Made by a program: the position numbers and the translations under genes. A stretch of 64,000 nt of DNA. Origin: JAIXWP01 sp964428835. GTDB taxonomy: Bacteria > Bacteroidota > Bacteroidia > Flavobacteriales_D > Sanyastnellaceae. Shown one piece after another: positions 8,338 to 17,179 of this stretch. Each line of letters opens with the position of its first letter. Position 1 is the first letter of the stretch. The notes beneath the pieces were generated by a model. The model searched no databases, was not told the DNA's origin, and was given only the letters and a program-made list of their open reading frames with translations. The stretch is from contig CAYRZQ010000004.1 of assembly GCA_964428835.1 (NCBI GenBank), positions 1 through 64,000 on the forward strand. The letters run 5' to 3'.

Positions 8338-10278
8338 ATGCAGTTGAAAATTACATTCTCCCTCCTATTTGTCTTAACTTCCTTTTCATTCGTAAAAGCT
8401 CAATCATATTTTTTGAATGGCAGCGCTGAGTTTGTTGGCGGCGATTGTTATCAGCTTACACCGGACCTCGGAACTCAAAATGGTACTGTATGGTATGGAG
8501 AACAGCTTGATATTTCAAATCCATTCGATTTGCAATTCCGAATGAATTTTGGTTCTACCGACGCAAACGGCGCAGATGGGATGTGCTTTGTTTTGCATAC
8601 TCAAGGAACATCAGCTATTGGTGTGAGCGGAGGTGGAATGGGTTATCTAAATTTTGGGACTTCTTTGGGCATTGAATTCGACACATGGCAGAATAGTGAT
8701 TATAATGACCCTTTTTTCGATCACATTGCTATTCAGAAAAACGGAGACATTAATCACAATGGAATAAACAATATCGCAGGTCCTATACAAGCTGCTCCAT
8801 TTTCTGACAATATCGAGGATGGAGAATATCACACCGTTCAAATAACCTGGGATCCAGAAACCCAATTGATTCAAGTTTTTTTCGATTGTGTTCTTCGACT
8901 TCAAGGAAATGAAGATTTGATAAATGGAATCTTTGGTGGTCAAAATTTGGTATGGTGGGGTTTTACTGCAGCTACCGGCGGTTCATCCAACGTTCAAACT
9001 GTATGTCTTCAAGAGAATATTCTCAGTGTGGGCGAAAGCGTCCTCATTTGTAATGGCGGGAGCGCACAACTGAGCGCTGGTGCTTCACTCGATGGAACCT
9101 ATGCGTGGACTCCAACAGAAAGCTTGGATGATCCTACTTCTGCCACACCCATTGCCTCGCCTACTGGTAATACAACTTATACATGCGTTTACACTGACTT
9201 GTGCGGCGTTCAACAAACCGCTACCATTGATGTTATCGTTGGAGAATTGGAATTAACAATGCCAACCAATATTGGTGATATTGATTGTAATACACCTACT
9301 GTTACCATATCACCTACGATTAACTTTAATAATAACAATAGTTACACTTGGGTTGGTCCAAACGGAGCAAATGTGGGCTCTACAATCGTTATTAATGCCA
9401 ATAGTGTAGGCACTTATACATTGACCGCATCAAGTGGAGGCTGCGTCGATTCAGAATCCATTGTTGTGCAAGGAGATTTTTCAGTACTCCCTGCAAATGC
9501 TGGCAACGATCAAGTCTTGAATTGCATTCAATCAGAAGTAACATTGGAGGCCGCCAATGTTCAACCTGGAGGAAGTTACCAATGGTTTTTTGGAAACGCA
9601 TTAATATCAAATTCTTCAGCTGTGGATGCACTTGTAGAGGGTACCTACTCTCTTGTTGTGACCAATGAAGATAATGGTTGTGAATCTGAGGATCAAGTTT
9701 TGGTACTTTCCAACTTTGATGAACCTATCGTATCAATTCCACCACAGGATACTTTGGATTGTAGAACAAGATCTTTGGCAATTTCAGGCATTGAAATCAC
9801 TAATGTAAATAGCTACGAAATCTCATGGTCTACCATGATTGGTCAGATATCAAGTGGTGCGAATACCCTTAGCCCTATTGTTTCTCAACCAGGACTCTAT
9901 ACAGCGACTGTTACTTCATTGGTCAATGGTTGCGAAGGAATAGGGACTATTGATGTAATGGCTAACCAATACTTTTATGTCAATCTCGATGACCTGAGTT
10001 TTCCAAACATCATTACTCCCAATGGTGATCCTGCCAATAATAATTGGAGACCGTTTTTATTATCGAATAGATCTCTACCGATTCTTCCGCTTTTTGATGT
10101 TTACAACCTCAGAATTTACAACAGATGGGGCGGATTGGTTGAAGAAATTACACGACCCAACGTGTGGTCACCTAAAGAGCAGGAAGATGGGGTTTATTAC
10201 TACTTGCTCGATTATAGCATTACCTGTGGAGGAACAAAAACAGAATCAATCAAAGGTGATATCGAGCTGGTTCGATAG
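8338..10278 (+). CDS. secreted L-type lectin-domain protein with type B T9SS (CHU_C) domain
   Basis: 646 residues. The signal peptide ends near residue 21 (VKAQS). Residues about 22-222 form a bacterial L-type (legume-like) lectin domain, with the characteristic GADGMCFVLHTQG, LGIEFDTWQNSDYNDP and DHIAIQKNGDINHN segments that provide the carbohydrate- and metal-site residues. Several Ig-like modules with paired cysteines follow (IDCN, LNCI and LDCR). The last 90 residues (FPNIITPNGDPANNN, then LRIYNRWGGLV) are a gliding-motility-associated CHU_C sorting domain. Role inferred: exported glycan-binding adhesin. The 3' end overlaps the convergent ung gene by 33 bp. Confidence 0.87.
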   Translation: MQLKITFSLLFVLTSFSFVKAQSYFLNGSAEFVGGDCYQLTPDLGTQNGTVWYGEQLDISNPFDLQFRMNFGSTDANGADGMCFVLHTQGTSAIGVSGGGMGYLNFGTSLGIEFDTWQNSDYNDPFFDHIAIQKNGDINHNGINNIAGPIQAAPFSDNIEDGEYHTVQITWDPETQLIQVFFDCVLRLQGNEDLINGIFGGQNLVWWGFTAATGGSSNVQTVCLQENILSVGESVLICNGGSAQLSAGASLDGTYAWTPTESLDDPTSATPIASPTGNTTYTCVYTDLCGVQQTATIDVIVGELELTMPTNIGDIDCNTPTVTISPTINFNNNNSYTWVGPNGANVGSTIVINANSVGTYTLTASSGGCVDSESIVVQGDFSVLPANAGNDQVLNCIQSEVTLEAANVQPGGSYQWFFGNALISNSSAVDALVEGTYSLVVTNEDNGCESEDQVLVLSNFDEPIVSIPPQDTLDCRTRSLAISGIEITNVNSYEISWSTMIGQISSGANTLSPIVSQPGLYTATVTSLVNGCEGIGTIDVMANQYFYVNLDDLSFPNIITPNGDPANNNWRPFLLSNRSLPILPLFDVYNLRIYNRWGGLVEEITRPNVWSPKEQEDGVYYYLLDYSITCGGTKTESIKGDIELVR

Positions 10279-10935
10279 ATTCCAATTAATTGGTTCGCTT
10301 TGCTGACTAAGCAGGTATTCATTTATTTTTTTGAAGTGATTATTGCCGAAAAAACCTCTATAGGCCGATAAGGGCGAAGGATGTTGACTTTGCAAAACTA
10401 AGTGTCGTGTTTGATCAATAAGCGCTGCCTTCTGTCCGGCGAGGCTTCCCCATAATACGAATACTACATTGTTTTTATGATTCGAAATTGACTGTATCAC
10501 CGAATCTGTCAGTCGGGACCAGTTCATATAGGCATGCGAATTAGGACTGCCCTCGCGAACAGTGAGCGTGTTGTTTAATAATAAGACTCCTTGTTCTGCC
10601 CAATTCGTAAGGTCACCGCTCTTTGGAACACTAAAGTGATACTCATTATTGATTTCTTTAAAAATATTCAAGAGCGAAGGTGGTATTTTTATGCCAGGTG
10701 AAACCGAGAAAGCCAAACCATTGGCTTCACCGTAGCCATGATAGGGGTCTTGCCCAACTATTACAACTTTTACATTTTCAGGATGGGTCTTCTCCAACGC
10801 ATAAAATATTCTCTCTATTGGAGGAAAACAAGTATTTGATGAGTACTCTGAGATTACCATAGGCAGTATTTCTGCCATCATTTGATCACACAAATTTTGG
10901 CCTATGAATAACCTCCATTCTTTTGGTATTTCCAT
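10246..10935 (-). CDS. ung: uracil-DNA glycosylase, family 1
   Basis: 229 residues. It contains the water-activating motif GQDPYHGYGEANGLAFSV (catalytic Asp within GQDPYH) and the HPSPLSAYRGFFGNNHF loop that inserts into the DNA minor groove, both diagnostic of family 1 UDG. It removes uracil from DNA to start base-excision repair. The stop lies inside the 3' end of the convergent lectin gene (33 bp overlap). No promoter motif is obvious; a minus-strand terminator just upstream of the start separates it from the protease gene, so it needs its own promoter. Confidence 0.97.
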   Translation of the reverse strand: MEIPKEWRLFIGQNLCDQMMAEILPMVISEYSSNTCFPPIERIFYALEKTHPENVKVVIVGQDPYHGYGEANGLAFSVSPGIKIPPSLLNIFKEINNEYHFSVPKSGDLTNWAEQGVLLLNNTLTVREGSPNSHAYMNWSRLTDSVIQSISNHKNNVVFVLWGSLAGQKAALIDQTRHLVLQSQHPSPLSAYRGFFGNNHFKKINEYLLSQQSEPINWNLSNQLDITFD

Positions 10936-10943
10936 TAATTTTT

Positions 10944-10975
10944 AAATAAAAAAACACCCCGCTAATTGCGGGGTG
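10944..10975 (-). terminator. rho-independent terminator of the secreted protease gene
   Basis: Perfect 8-bp stem CACCCCGC / GCGGGGTG with a 5-nt loop. Read on the minus strand it is followed by a T-rich tract (complement of 10944-10954), 25 nt after the protease stop. Confidence 0.88.
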
Positions 10976-10999
10976 AATCTATTTCAAATAAAATGTCGA

Positions 11000-12691
11000 T
11001 TATCTGCTCACTGTAAACTTTTTTGTCAAGTAGTTTCCATTGTCGGCAATGAATGTGATGAAATAAACCCCCACGTTCAAATTGGAAACAGGAACTACAT
11101 GCTGTGTGCCGCTTACATTGAAAATATTAACTTGTCGTCCCTGAGCATCAAAAATTCTCACTTCCTTAACCATATCGAATTTCACTCCGCTGATTGTGAT
11201 TACGTCATTCGCTATGGTAGGATAGATTACTACATCTTCGAAATTGAGTTCTTCAACAGCCACTACACCTTGAGGCGTACAAGGCTGAGCAAGTGCGGCA
11301 TTTCTGTAGGCGCCGTTTAATACTGTTTGACCTGTAGCAGTTGGATCCAACCAATCAACTAAGTCTTCGTTAGCTGGATTTGGATTTCCAAAGAAGTGTC
11401 TTTCCATTTTTCCGTACCAATCAGCTGCCGACTGAGCGCTTGCCGGGGTACAAAACGAATTTCCTCCGAATAGCGTTCCGATTACCCTTTTACTTCCGTT
11501 GTAAAGTGGGGATCCACTTGAGCCTCCCTCTGTCACACCCCAGTTGGTCTCTGTTGCAGTCCAGACAACTCTCCAATAGGTGTTGGGCGGACCGATACTG
11601 TTTGTATTTGCAACTGTGCCTGCTGCAGATATCTTTTTTACATCACCGGCAGGATGATGGATACCAATACCACGTAAGTTACCATCGAAAACTGCAGGTG
11701 TCGCTGTGGTAGCATCCCAGCCAGCATAAAATACGTTCCAACTAGCTGGAAAAGAATCCTCAAGTTCGAGTAAAGCAAAATCACTTCCCGTTGAACCGGG
11801 CACATCATTGCTATCCGCGCGTCGAATCAAACCCACCTTTTGCTGAGTCACAGGGCCACTACCACTTCCACAATTTGGCTTTTGAAAGTTGAACCTCACA
11901 GTAGATAACTCTAGGTTAGCTGCCGTTGAATTGATAGTGCAATGGTGCGCTGTCAAAATGTAGTTCTTACAATCATACGAGGTATTGTTTACGAAGCTCC
12001 CAGTGCAAAAGCCAGCGCCATCAGAGCCAAGCAAACTAAGTCGAACAACCGAATTTCTTTGGTCAACCCAATCTGCACCTTCAGGGCAGTTCACATCCAC
12101 CTGACACGACTCACTTCCTCTGTCTCTTTGATCATAACGAGGGTCCTGAATAAATCTGTAATAATGTAAAACACCAAAAATGCCTAAGCTAGGTGAACCA
12201 ATCACTCCAGCTGGTTGGTAATATTCAAATATAGCTTCGTCTCCGTATACATCGGGAGTTCTATGAAGTCCACTAGGTTTATTTTCAGTAAAATCAAATG
12301 GGCCTTCGAACCAACTTCTATCACTTGAATAGATGTAATATGACGAACCCTCTGGAATGTAGAACTCGTCAAACAATAAGGCCATTGCCAAAGCTCCCTG
12401 GCTTTTGAACTTTAATTTCCAGGTCATATTACCCTCAACATCGGTAGTCCATACGCCCTTTGTGGCGCAATCAATATCAATATTGTGAATTGCTCCATAC
12501 AATGACATATAACCCATTTTATCACGCTGCTCTGCCATATCGATAAGCTCTTGGTTATTCATTTGCGGTAACATATAAGTGCCAAGATTGTCGATCTCAC
12601 TTTGATGCAATGAATAGCCGGGAGGGAGCGTTTGAGAACTTGCTTCAAACAAAAAGACGAAAGAGACAAGTGCAAGTAGAATTTTTTTCAT
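11000..12691 (-). CDS. secreted trypsin-like (lysyl-endopeptidase-like) serine protease with type A T9SS domain
   Basis: 563 residues. A signal peptide (1-19) is followed by a propeptide-like region of about 190 residues, then an S1-type catalytic domain. The triad is visible as His in LTAHHC (about 249), Asp in GSDFALLEL (about 303) and Ser in GGSSGSPLYN (about 392). GIHHPAGDVKKIS is characteristic of the lysyl endopeptidase / Achromobacter protease I group, suggesting but not proving Lys specificity. Paired cysteines occur throughout. The last 80 residues (VVIYPTIANDVITISG, IFDAQGRQV, LNVGVYFITF and KKFTV) are a type A T9SS sorting domain. Predicted extracellular protease. Its own terminator lies 25 nt downstream. 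Confidence 0.92.
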   Translation of the reverse strand: MKKILLALVSFVFLFEASSQTLPPGYSLHQSEIDNLGTYMLPQMNNQELIDMAEQRDKMGYMSLYGAIHNIDIDCATKGVWTTDVEGNMTWKLKFKSQGALAMALLFDEFYIPEGSSYYIYSSDRSWFEGPFDFTENKPSGLHRTPDVYGDEAIFEYYQPAGVIGSPSLGIFGVLHYYRFIQDPRYDQRDRGSESCQVDVNCPEGADWVDQRNSVVRLSLLGSDGAGFCTGSFVNNTSYDCKNYILTAHHCTINSTAANLELSTVRFNFQKPNCGSGSGPVTQQKVGLIRRADSNDVPGSTGSDFALLELEDSFPASWNVFYAGWDATTATPAVFDGNLRGIGIHHPAGDVKKISAAGTVANTNSIGPPNTYWRVVWTATETNWGVTEGGSSGSPLYNGSKRVIGTLFGGNSFCTPASAQSAADWYGKMERHFFGNPNPANEDLVDWLDPTATGQTVLNGAYRNAALAQPCTPQGVVAVEELNFEDVVIYPTIANDVITISGVKFDMVKEVRIFDAQGRQVNIFNVSGTQHVVPVSNLNVGVYFITFIADNGNYLTKKFTVSR

Positions 12692-12792
12692 TCTTGTTAA
12701 TTGTGGTTTTTATACAGGTTTATCTGACGTAAAATTAGTGAATAAGAGCTATTCAATTTGAACAAATTTTACCCTACACTTTAAGTCCTAAT

Positions 12793-12800
12793 TACCTTTG
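12793..12800 (+). promoter_or_regulatory. -7 promoter element (TACCTTTG) of the sua5 gene
   Basis: TACCTTTG matches the TAnnTTTG consensus exactly and ends 5 nt before the predicted TTG start codon at 12806. No well-spaced -33 TTG was found. Confidence 0.4.
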
Positions 12801-12805
12801 TTGCG

Positions 12806-13741
12806 TTGGAAAAGTTAGGACAAGATATTCGATGGGCAGCCGACCTTCTTCGCTCGGGCAAAATTGTAGGCATACCTACGGAAACTGTCTATGGTCTTGC
12901 TGCAAATGCGCTTGATGCTGCCGCTGTAGTTTCAATTTTTGAGGCCAAACAGCGCCCCGCTTTCGACCCATTGATCGTTCACATTGGTGAGGTATCAAAA
13001 CTTAATCTACTGGTAGAGAGTATTTCTCCGCTTCAAAAAAAACTGATTGATGAATTTTGGCCTGGACCTTTGACCATCATTTTTGATAAAAAGGAAGTTA
13101 TTCCTGATATCGTCACATCTGGTCTTAACACCGTTGGAATTCGAATGCCTCAGCACCCTATTAGTTTGAAGTTGCTGAGAGAGTTTGATTTATGTCTTGC
13201 GGCCCCAAGTGCAAATCCCTTCGGCTACATCTCCCCTACTTCTGCACAGCACGTGGTAAAACAACTTGGTGAACAGGTGGCCTACGTTCTTGATGGCGGA
13301 CCTTCAGAAATTGGACTGGAATCAACTATTGTGCGATGTGACAACCATCAAATTACAGTATTGAGACTTGGAGGACTTAGCATTGATGCCCTCGCTAATT
13401 TTGGTGTGCCAGTGGTAGTCAATGATCACAGCAGCAGCGCGCCTGAAGCGCCAGGCATGCTCACGAATCATTATTCCCCAAGAAAAAAAACCTCCTACTT
13501 CGATTCGCGATCTGAAATTACTGATAAAACTGCAGTTCTTTATTTTTCAAAAGAATCTATGCGCCCCATCGACCGTACCCTTAGTAAAACAGGAGACTTA
13601 AGAGAGGCGGCTAAAAATCTCTTCAAATTCCTAAGGGAACTTGATGAAATGGAGGTCAACGAAATTTTCGTTGAAATGGCTCCAGATCGCGGATTAGGAA
13701 AGGCAATCAACGATCGCCTCAAGCGCGCCACCGCGTCTTAA
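12806..13741 (+). CDS. L-threonylcarbamoyladenylate synthase (Sua5/YrdC/YwlC)
   Basis: 311 residues. The YrdC domain (about 1-205) contains GIPTETVYGLAANA, FEAKQRPAFDPLIVHI and the nucleotide-binding SANPFGYISPT region. A smaller C-terminal Sua5 domain follows after a linker with APGMLTNHYSP, the hallmark of the long Sua5 form. The enzyme makes threonylcarbamoyl-AMP from Thr, bicarbonate and ATP for the t6A37 modification of ANN-decoding tRNAs. The start is TTG at 12806: an in-frame stop lies at 12782 and no ATG or GTG is available between. The stop overlaps the convergent NADH dehydrogenase stop by 4 bp. Confidence 0.92.
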   Translation: MEKLGQDIRWAADLLRSGKIVGIPTETVYGLAANALDAAAVVSIFEAKQRPAFDPLIVHIGEVSKLNLLVESISPLQKKLIDEFWPGPLTIIFDKKEVIPDIVTSGLNTVGIRMPQHPISLKLLREFDLCLAAPSANPFGYISPTSAQHVVKQLGEQVAYVLDGGPSEIGLESTIVRCDNHQITVLRLGGLSIDALANFGVPVVVNDHSSSAPEAPGMLTNHYSPRKKTSYFDSRSEITDKTAVLYFSKESMRPIDRTLSKTGDLREAAKNLFKFLRELDEMEVNEIFVEMAPDRGLGKAINDRLKRATAS

Positions 13742-15009
13742 GCTCCACGTTTGAATGGGCGAATAATCAATCTTAAGTCTCGGGCGTGACGAAAATAATT
13801 TTGAGCCCAATTAATCATAACGACGATTTTATTCCTGAAGCCTACGAGTTGATAGACATGCACGAATAGCCAAGCGATCCATGCTATCCAACCACTGAGT
13901 TTCAGATTTTTCATTTCTGTCACAGCTTTATTTCGTCCAATCGTGGCCATAGACCCTAGGTCTTTATAATGAAACGGAGCCATTGAACTGCCTGCCACCA
14001 ATCGCTTGAGATTTTTTGCGAGAAGTTGTCCTTGTTGCATCGCTGGTTGAGCTACCATTGGATGACCGAGTGGATATTCGGTTGTGATCATCAAAGCCGC
14101 ATCACCAATAGCGAATACGTCAGTATATCTATCTATTTGATTGAATTGGTTAACCAACATTCTTCCTCCTTTGATTGCGGAAGCATTGATTCCATTTGGA
14201 ACAACCGCTTTCACGCCCGCTGCCCAAATGAGCATTGCGCCTGCCAATTTTCTTCCATCACTGGTGAGGGCTTCCTTACCGTCATATTCAGTCACACGTG
14301 TTCCAAACCAAAGATCGACTCCCATCTTCTCCAAAGCCTCTCGGGCTTTCGCGCTGCTTTCTTCTGACATTGATTTTATCAAACGATCATTGGCTTCGAT
14401 GAGATGAATATCCATTGCACGAACATCCAAGTCGGGATAATCTTTTGGTAAAATATCTTTTCTCAACTCTGCAATGGCACCTGCCAACTCCACTCCTGTT
14501 GGTCCACCGCCAACAATAATAACACTCATCAACGCTTCCCTTTCCTTCAAATCATCACTGAGCAAGGCTTTTTCAAAGTTTTGAAGCATTAAGCTTCTAA
14601 TATCCAATGCTTCTGAGATGGACTTCATCGGCATTGCGCGCTCTTCAATACTTTTCAACCCGAAATAATTAGAAGTGGCGCCTGTAGCCAAGACTAAATA
14701 ATCATAAGATAAATCTCCGATGGTCGTTCTTACAGTTTTGGATTCTGAATTAATCTCCAAAACCTCCGTCATTCGGAAAAAGAAATTCTTATAGCCAGCA
14801 AAAATTTTTCGGAACGGATAAGCTACGCTTCCGGGCTCAAGGCCTGCTGTTGCTACCTGATAAAACAAAGGTTGAAAAGCGTGATAGTTATGCTTGTCCA
14901 GCATCACCACTTGAAACTCGCTATTTCTCAAACCTTTTGCGATTTGTAAGCCACCGAAACCACCTCCTACGATGACCACTCTCTTTTTGCCGGTTGCGGG
15001 AATATTCAT
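13738..15009 (-). CDS. type II NADH:quinone oxidoreductase (NDH-2) family FAD protein
   Basis: 423 residues from the ATG at 15007-15009 (MNIPATGKKRVVIVGGG). An earlier ATG at 15045 would overlap the upstream gene; the chosen start lies 1 nt beyond that gene's stop. The FAD-binding GGGFGGLQIA (about 16-25) and NAD-binding VGGGPTGVELAGAIAEL (about 161) Rossmann motifs are present, along with the second FAD contact DVFAIGDAA. A hydrophobic/amphipathic segment near the C-terminus (SGWIAWIAWLFVHVYQ) fits membrane association. NDH-2 passes electrons from NADH to quinone without pumping protons. It may be co-transcribed with the upstream lipoprotein pair. Confidence 0.92.
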   Translation of the reverse strand: MNIPATGKKRVVIVGGGFGGLQIAKGLRNSEFQVVMLDKHNYHAFQPLFYQVATAGLEPGSVAYPFRKIFAGYKNFFFRMTEVLEINSESKTVRTTIGDLSYDYLVLATGATSNYFGLKSIEERAMPMKSISEALDIRSLMLQNFEKALLSDDLKEREALMSVIIVGGGPTGVELAGAIAELRKDILPKDYPDLDVRAMDIHLIEANDRLIKSMSEESSAKAREALEKMGVDLWFGTRVTEYDGKEALTSDGRKLAGAMLIWAAGVKAVVPNGINASAIKGGRMLVNQFNQIDRYTDVFAIGDAALMITTEYPLGHPMVAQPAMQQGQLLAKNLKRLVAGSSMAPFHYKDLGSMATIGRNKAVTEMKNLKLSGWIAWIAWLFVHVYQLVGFRNKIVVMINWAQNYFRHARDLRLIIRPFKRGA

Positions 15010-15010
15010 T

Positions 15011-17179
15011 TTACTTTTTATTAAAATAGGTTTTAAAATAACCACACTCTTGAACGACCATTTTCCTGAACTTTGAATCTTCCATCTCTTTTAGGCCTTG
15101 AAAACCCTCGCGAGCAATGAAATCAGCCTCATCTTCTTCTCCCCGAGTATTGTAATATTCCGCCAATTCACATTTACTAATTAAATAATAAGCCTGTGCC
15201 TTTTGTTCCTTGGTCTTGGCCTGTTCAAGGGCTTTTTTATAATATTTAATAGAATGTTGCACATCATAATTCATCGGCCAATACCAGTCGATACTCTCCC
15301 ACTCGTTTTCATATTCATGTGCATAACCATGTGAGGGATAGTCAAGGTAGAAAAACGCTCTCTGATTGCCGTGGTAGGATAAATTATAGTAGGCATTCGC
15401 CAGACGAAGAGCATCATCAAATGTGGGGTTCAATGCAAGATTGTTTTCCAACGTTAGCATCTCTCGCAATAATGATTGTCTGGAGTAGCGCTGACCTTGA
15501 TATTCAACAAAATCACAATCGTGGCAATCTTTAATTCTAAAAGAAAAAGGATCTCCATCGAAAGTACTTTCCTCAGAAATTGAAGCTGCGGCCTCATAGG
15601 CTTGCTTTAACATTCCATTTTTTACATAATATATACTCTGTAATTGGTAAAGCATTGACTTGTTCAAGCCAGCATGTTGTCTTACGAAATTGTGCAACAG
15701 ATCTTCATCCTTGGCATTGATAAATTGTAACGCGGCGTTGATGTTCTCAATATTATCCAAACTCTCCATAGATGGCAAAAGCACATTGGCAGCAGCTGGA
15801 TTATGCTCTTCAAAATGCTCTTGTAGCTTTTTCAAAAGCGTTTGATAAGCCTTGAATGTATCTCCACTTCCATCCCAAACAGCTTGAGCACGATTGAACA
15901 CCCACTCCAAATCCTCAATATCTTCGGTATTATAATTCTGTGGACTTTCAGCCTTGAGCAATACTTTAAATACTCTCAACTGAAAAGAAAACACGGAGTC
16001 TTCCTTGTTTTGTTTAACAAAAGCTTGGTTTAAGTGATATTCACACTGTGAAATGTCATTATTCAAATAAGAGAAATAGGACAAAGCCGCATGAGCCTTG
16101 TATTTGCGCTGATATGCGGCATCACCTAAAAGACTTGCCAAATCATTAGAAAGATTTATTTTCAAAAAATTCAACTTATTCAATCTTTCAGAATCATCAC
16201 CGTCATAATAGTAATTGTTGTTAATCAGACTTTCATAACTGGCCAACTGTCTGGACATTAGCAAATCAATAGCATTATGATTGGCATTGATTTTTCGCAC
16301 TTCACGCATCGCGCGAGCAGCGTCTCCTGTGTAAAACGCCATCATTACCCACGCACAAATACGCGATTCGTCGCTAGAACATTTATTTAATGTTTGAATA
16401 AAATCAAGTTCCTCCTGAGGTCGGAAGCTGTACGTCATCGATTGCGTAAATCGCTTGTCAGCCGCCATGATATCAGCATACATAGCATTCGCATCGCTGA
16501 ATCTACCCATTTTGTAATAACATCCAGCAGCATAGCTTTTGCTTCGCAAAGACATCAAATCCTCTGGTCTTTTGGTGACGTAACGATTATAAATATCAAT
16601 TCCCCGAATATAATTTCCAGAAAAATAGCTGTTGCGAATGAGCTGAAACTCCATTCGTGACTTGATAAAATCATCTTCGCAAGCCTGCCAATACTCTACA
16701 AGTTCTGCAGACAATGCTTTACTCAAAGAGTCCGTTTTCGGCTCTTCTCTCCACCAATACGTATTGTTATTGGTTGAATAAGACTCTGCTTTTTTTGCAA
16801 GTTTCAAGTAGTTTAGAAATTCACTGAATCGAGGATTTTTGCTGAGTTTATTTTCCCCTAATGATTTTTGAAATTCAATAACCGCTTGCAATGAGTCTTC
16901 CAGAATTAGTTTTGAAAGGCTATCTGTGAGCAGTTGATTCCCTAAGTATTTCTGCCAATCTTCGACAATAGACTGATTGAAAGTGGGATATTCGATAAAT
17001 TGATTTTCATCCCAAGCAAATTGGCTGTCTTCGTAATAAGCTAATGGAGCAAAATCAGAAGTTACAAAGGCTCTGCTTTGGATGTTGGTGGTCGAAGTGT
17101 AGTAATAATCAATACCAGCGCAGGCAGCACTAATGAGAAGTACTACCGTGTAGTACAAAAGACGAAAATAAGGACGCAT
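15011..17179 (-). CDS. predicted lipoprotein with helical TPR-like repeats, function unknown
   Basis: 722 residues. The N-terminus has a hydrophobic segment ending in ISAAC, a plausible lipobox (Cys near residue 20). The rest is alpha-helical and rich in Ala, Tyr, Leu and Glu, with TPR-like helix pairs, for example AAGCYYKMGRFSDANAMYADI, YNLSYHGNQRAFFY and AQAYYLISKCELAEYYNTRGEEDEAD. It has paired Cys and many Trp/Tyr residues. The start lies 50 bp inside the 3' end of the upstream lipoprotein gene, and no later start would keep the signal sequence, so the long overlap is probably real and implies translational coupling. I do not recognise a named family; a periplasmic or outer-membrane scaffold role is inference. 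Confidence 0.72.
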   Translation of the reverse strand: MRPYFRLLYYTVVLLISAACAGIDYYYTSTTNIQSRAFVTSDFAPLAYYEDSQFAWDENQFIEYPTFNQSIVEDWQKYLGNQLLTDSLSKLILEDSLQAVIEFQKSLGENKLSKNPRFSEFLNYLKLAKKAESYSTNNNTYWWREEPKTDSLSKALSAELVEYWQACEDDFIKSRMEFQLIRNSYFSGNYIRGIDIYNRYVTKRPEDLMSLRSKSYAAGCYYKMGRFSDANAMYADIMAADKRFTQSMTYSFRPQEELDFIQTLNKCSSDESRICAWVMMAFYTGDAARAMREVRKINANHNAIDLLMSRQLASYESLINNNYYYDGDDSERLNKLNFLKINLSNDLASLLGDAAYQRKYKAHAALSYFSYLNNDISQCEYHLNQAFVKQNKEDSVFSFQLRVFKVLLKAESPQNYNTEDIEDLEWVFNRAQAVWDGSGDTFKAYQTLLKKLQEHFEEHNPAAANVLLPSMESLDNIENINAALQFINAKDEDLLHNFVRQHAGLNKSMLYQLQSIYYVKNGMLKQAYEAAASISEESTFDGDPFSFRIKDCHDCDFVEYQGQRYSRQSLLREMLTLENNLALNPTFDDALRLANAYYNLSYHGNQRAFFYLDYPSHGYAHEYENEWESIDWYWPMNYDVQHSIKYYKKALEQAKTKEQKAQAYYLISKCELAEYYNTRGEEDEADFIAREGFQGLKEMEDSKFRKMVVQECGYFKTYFNKK

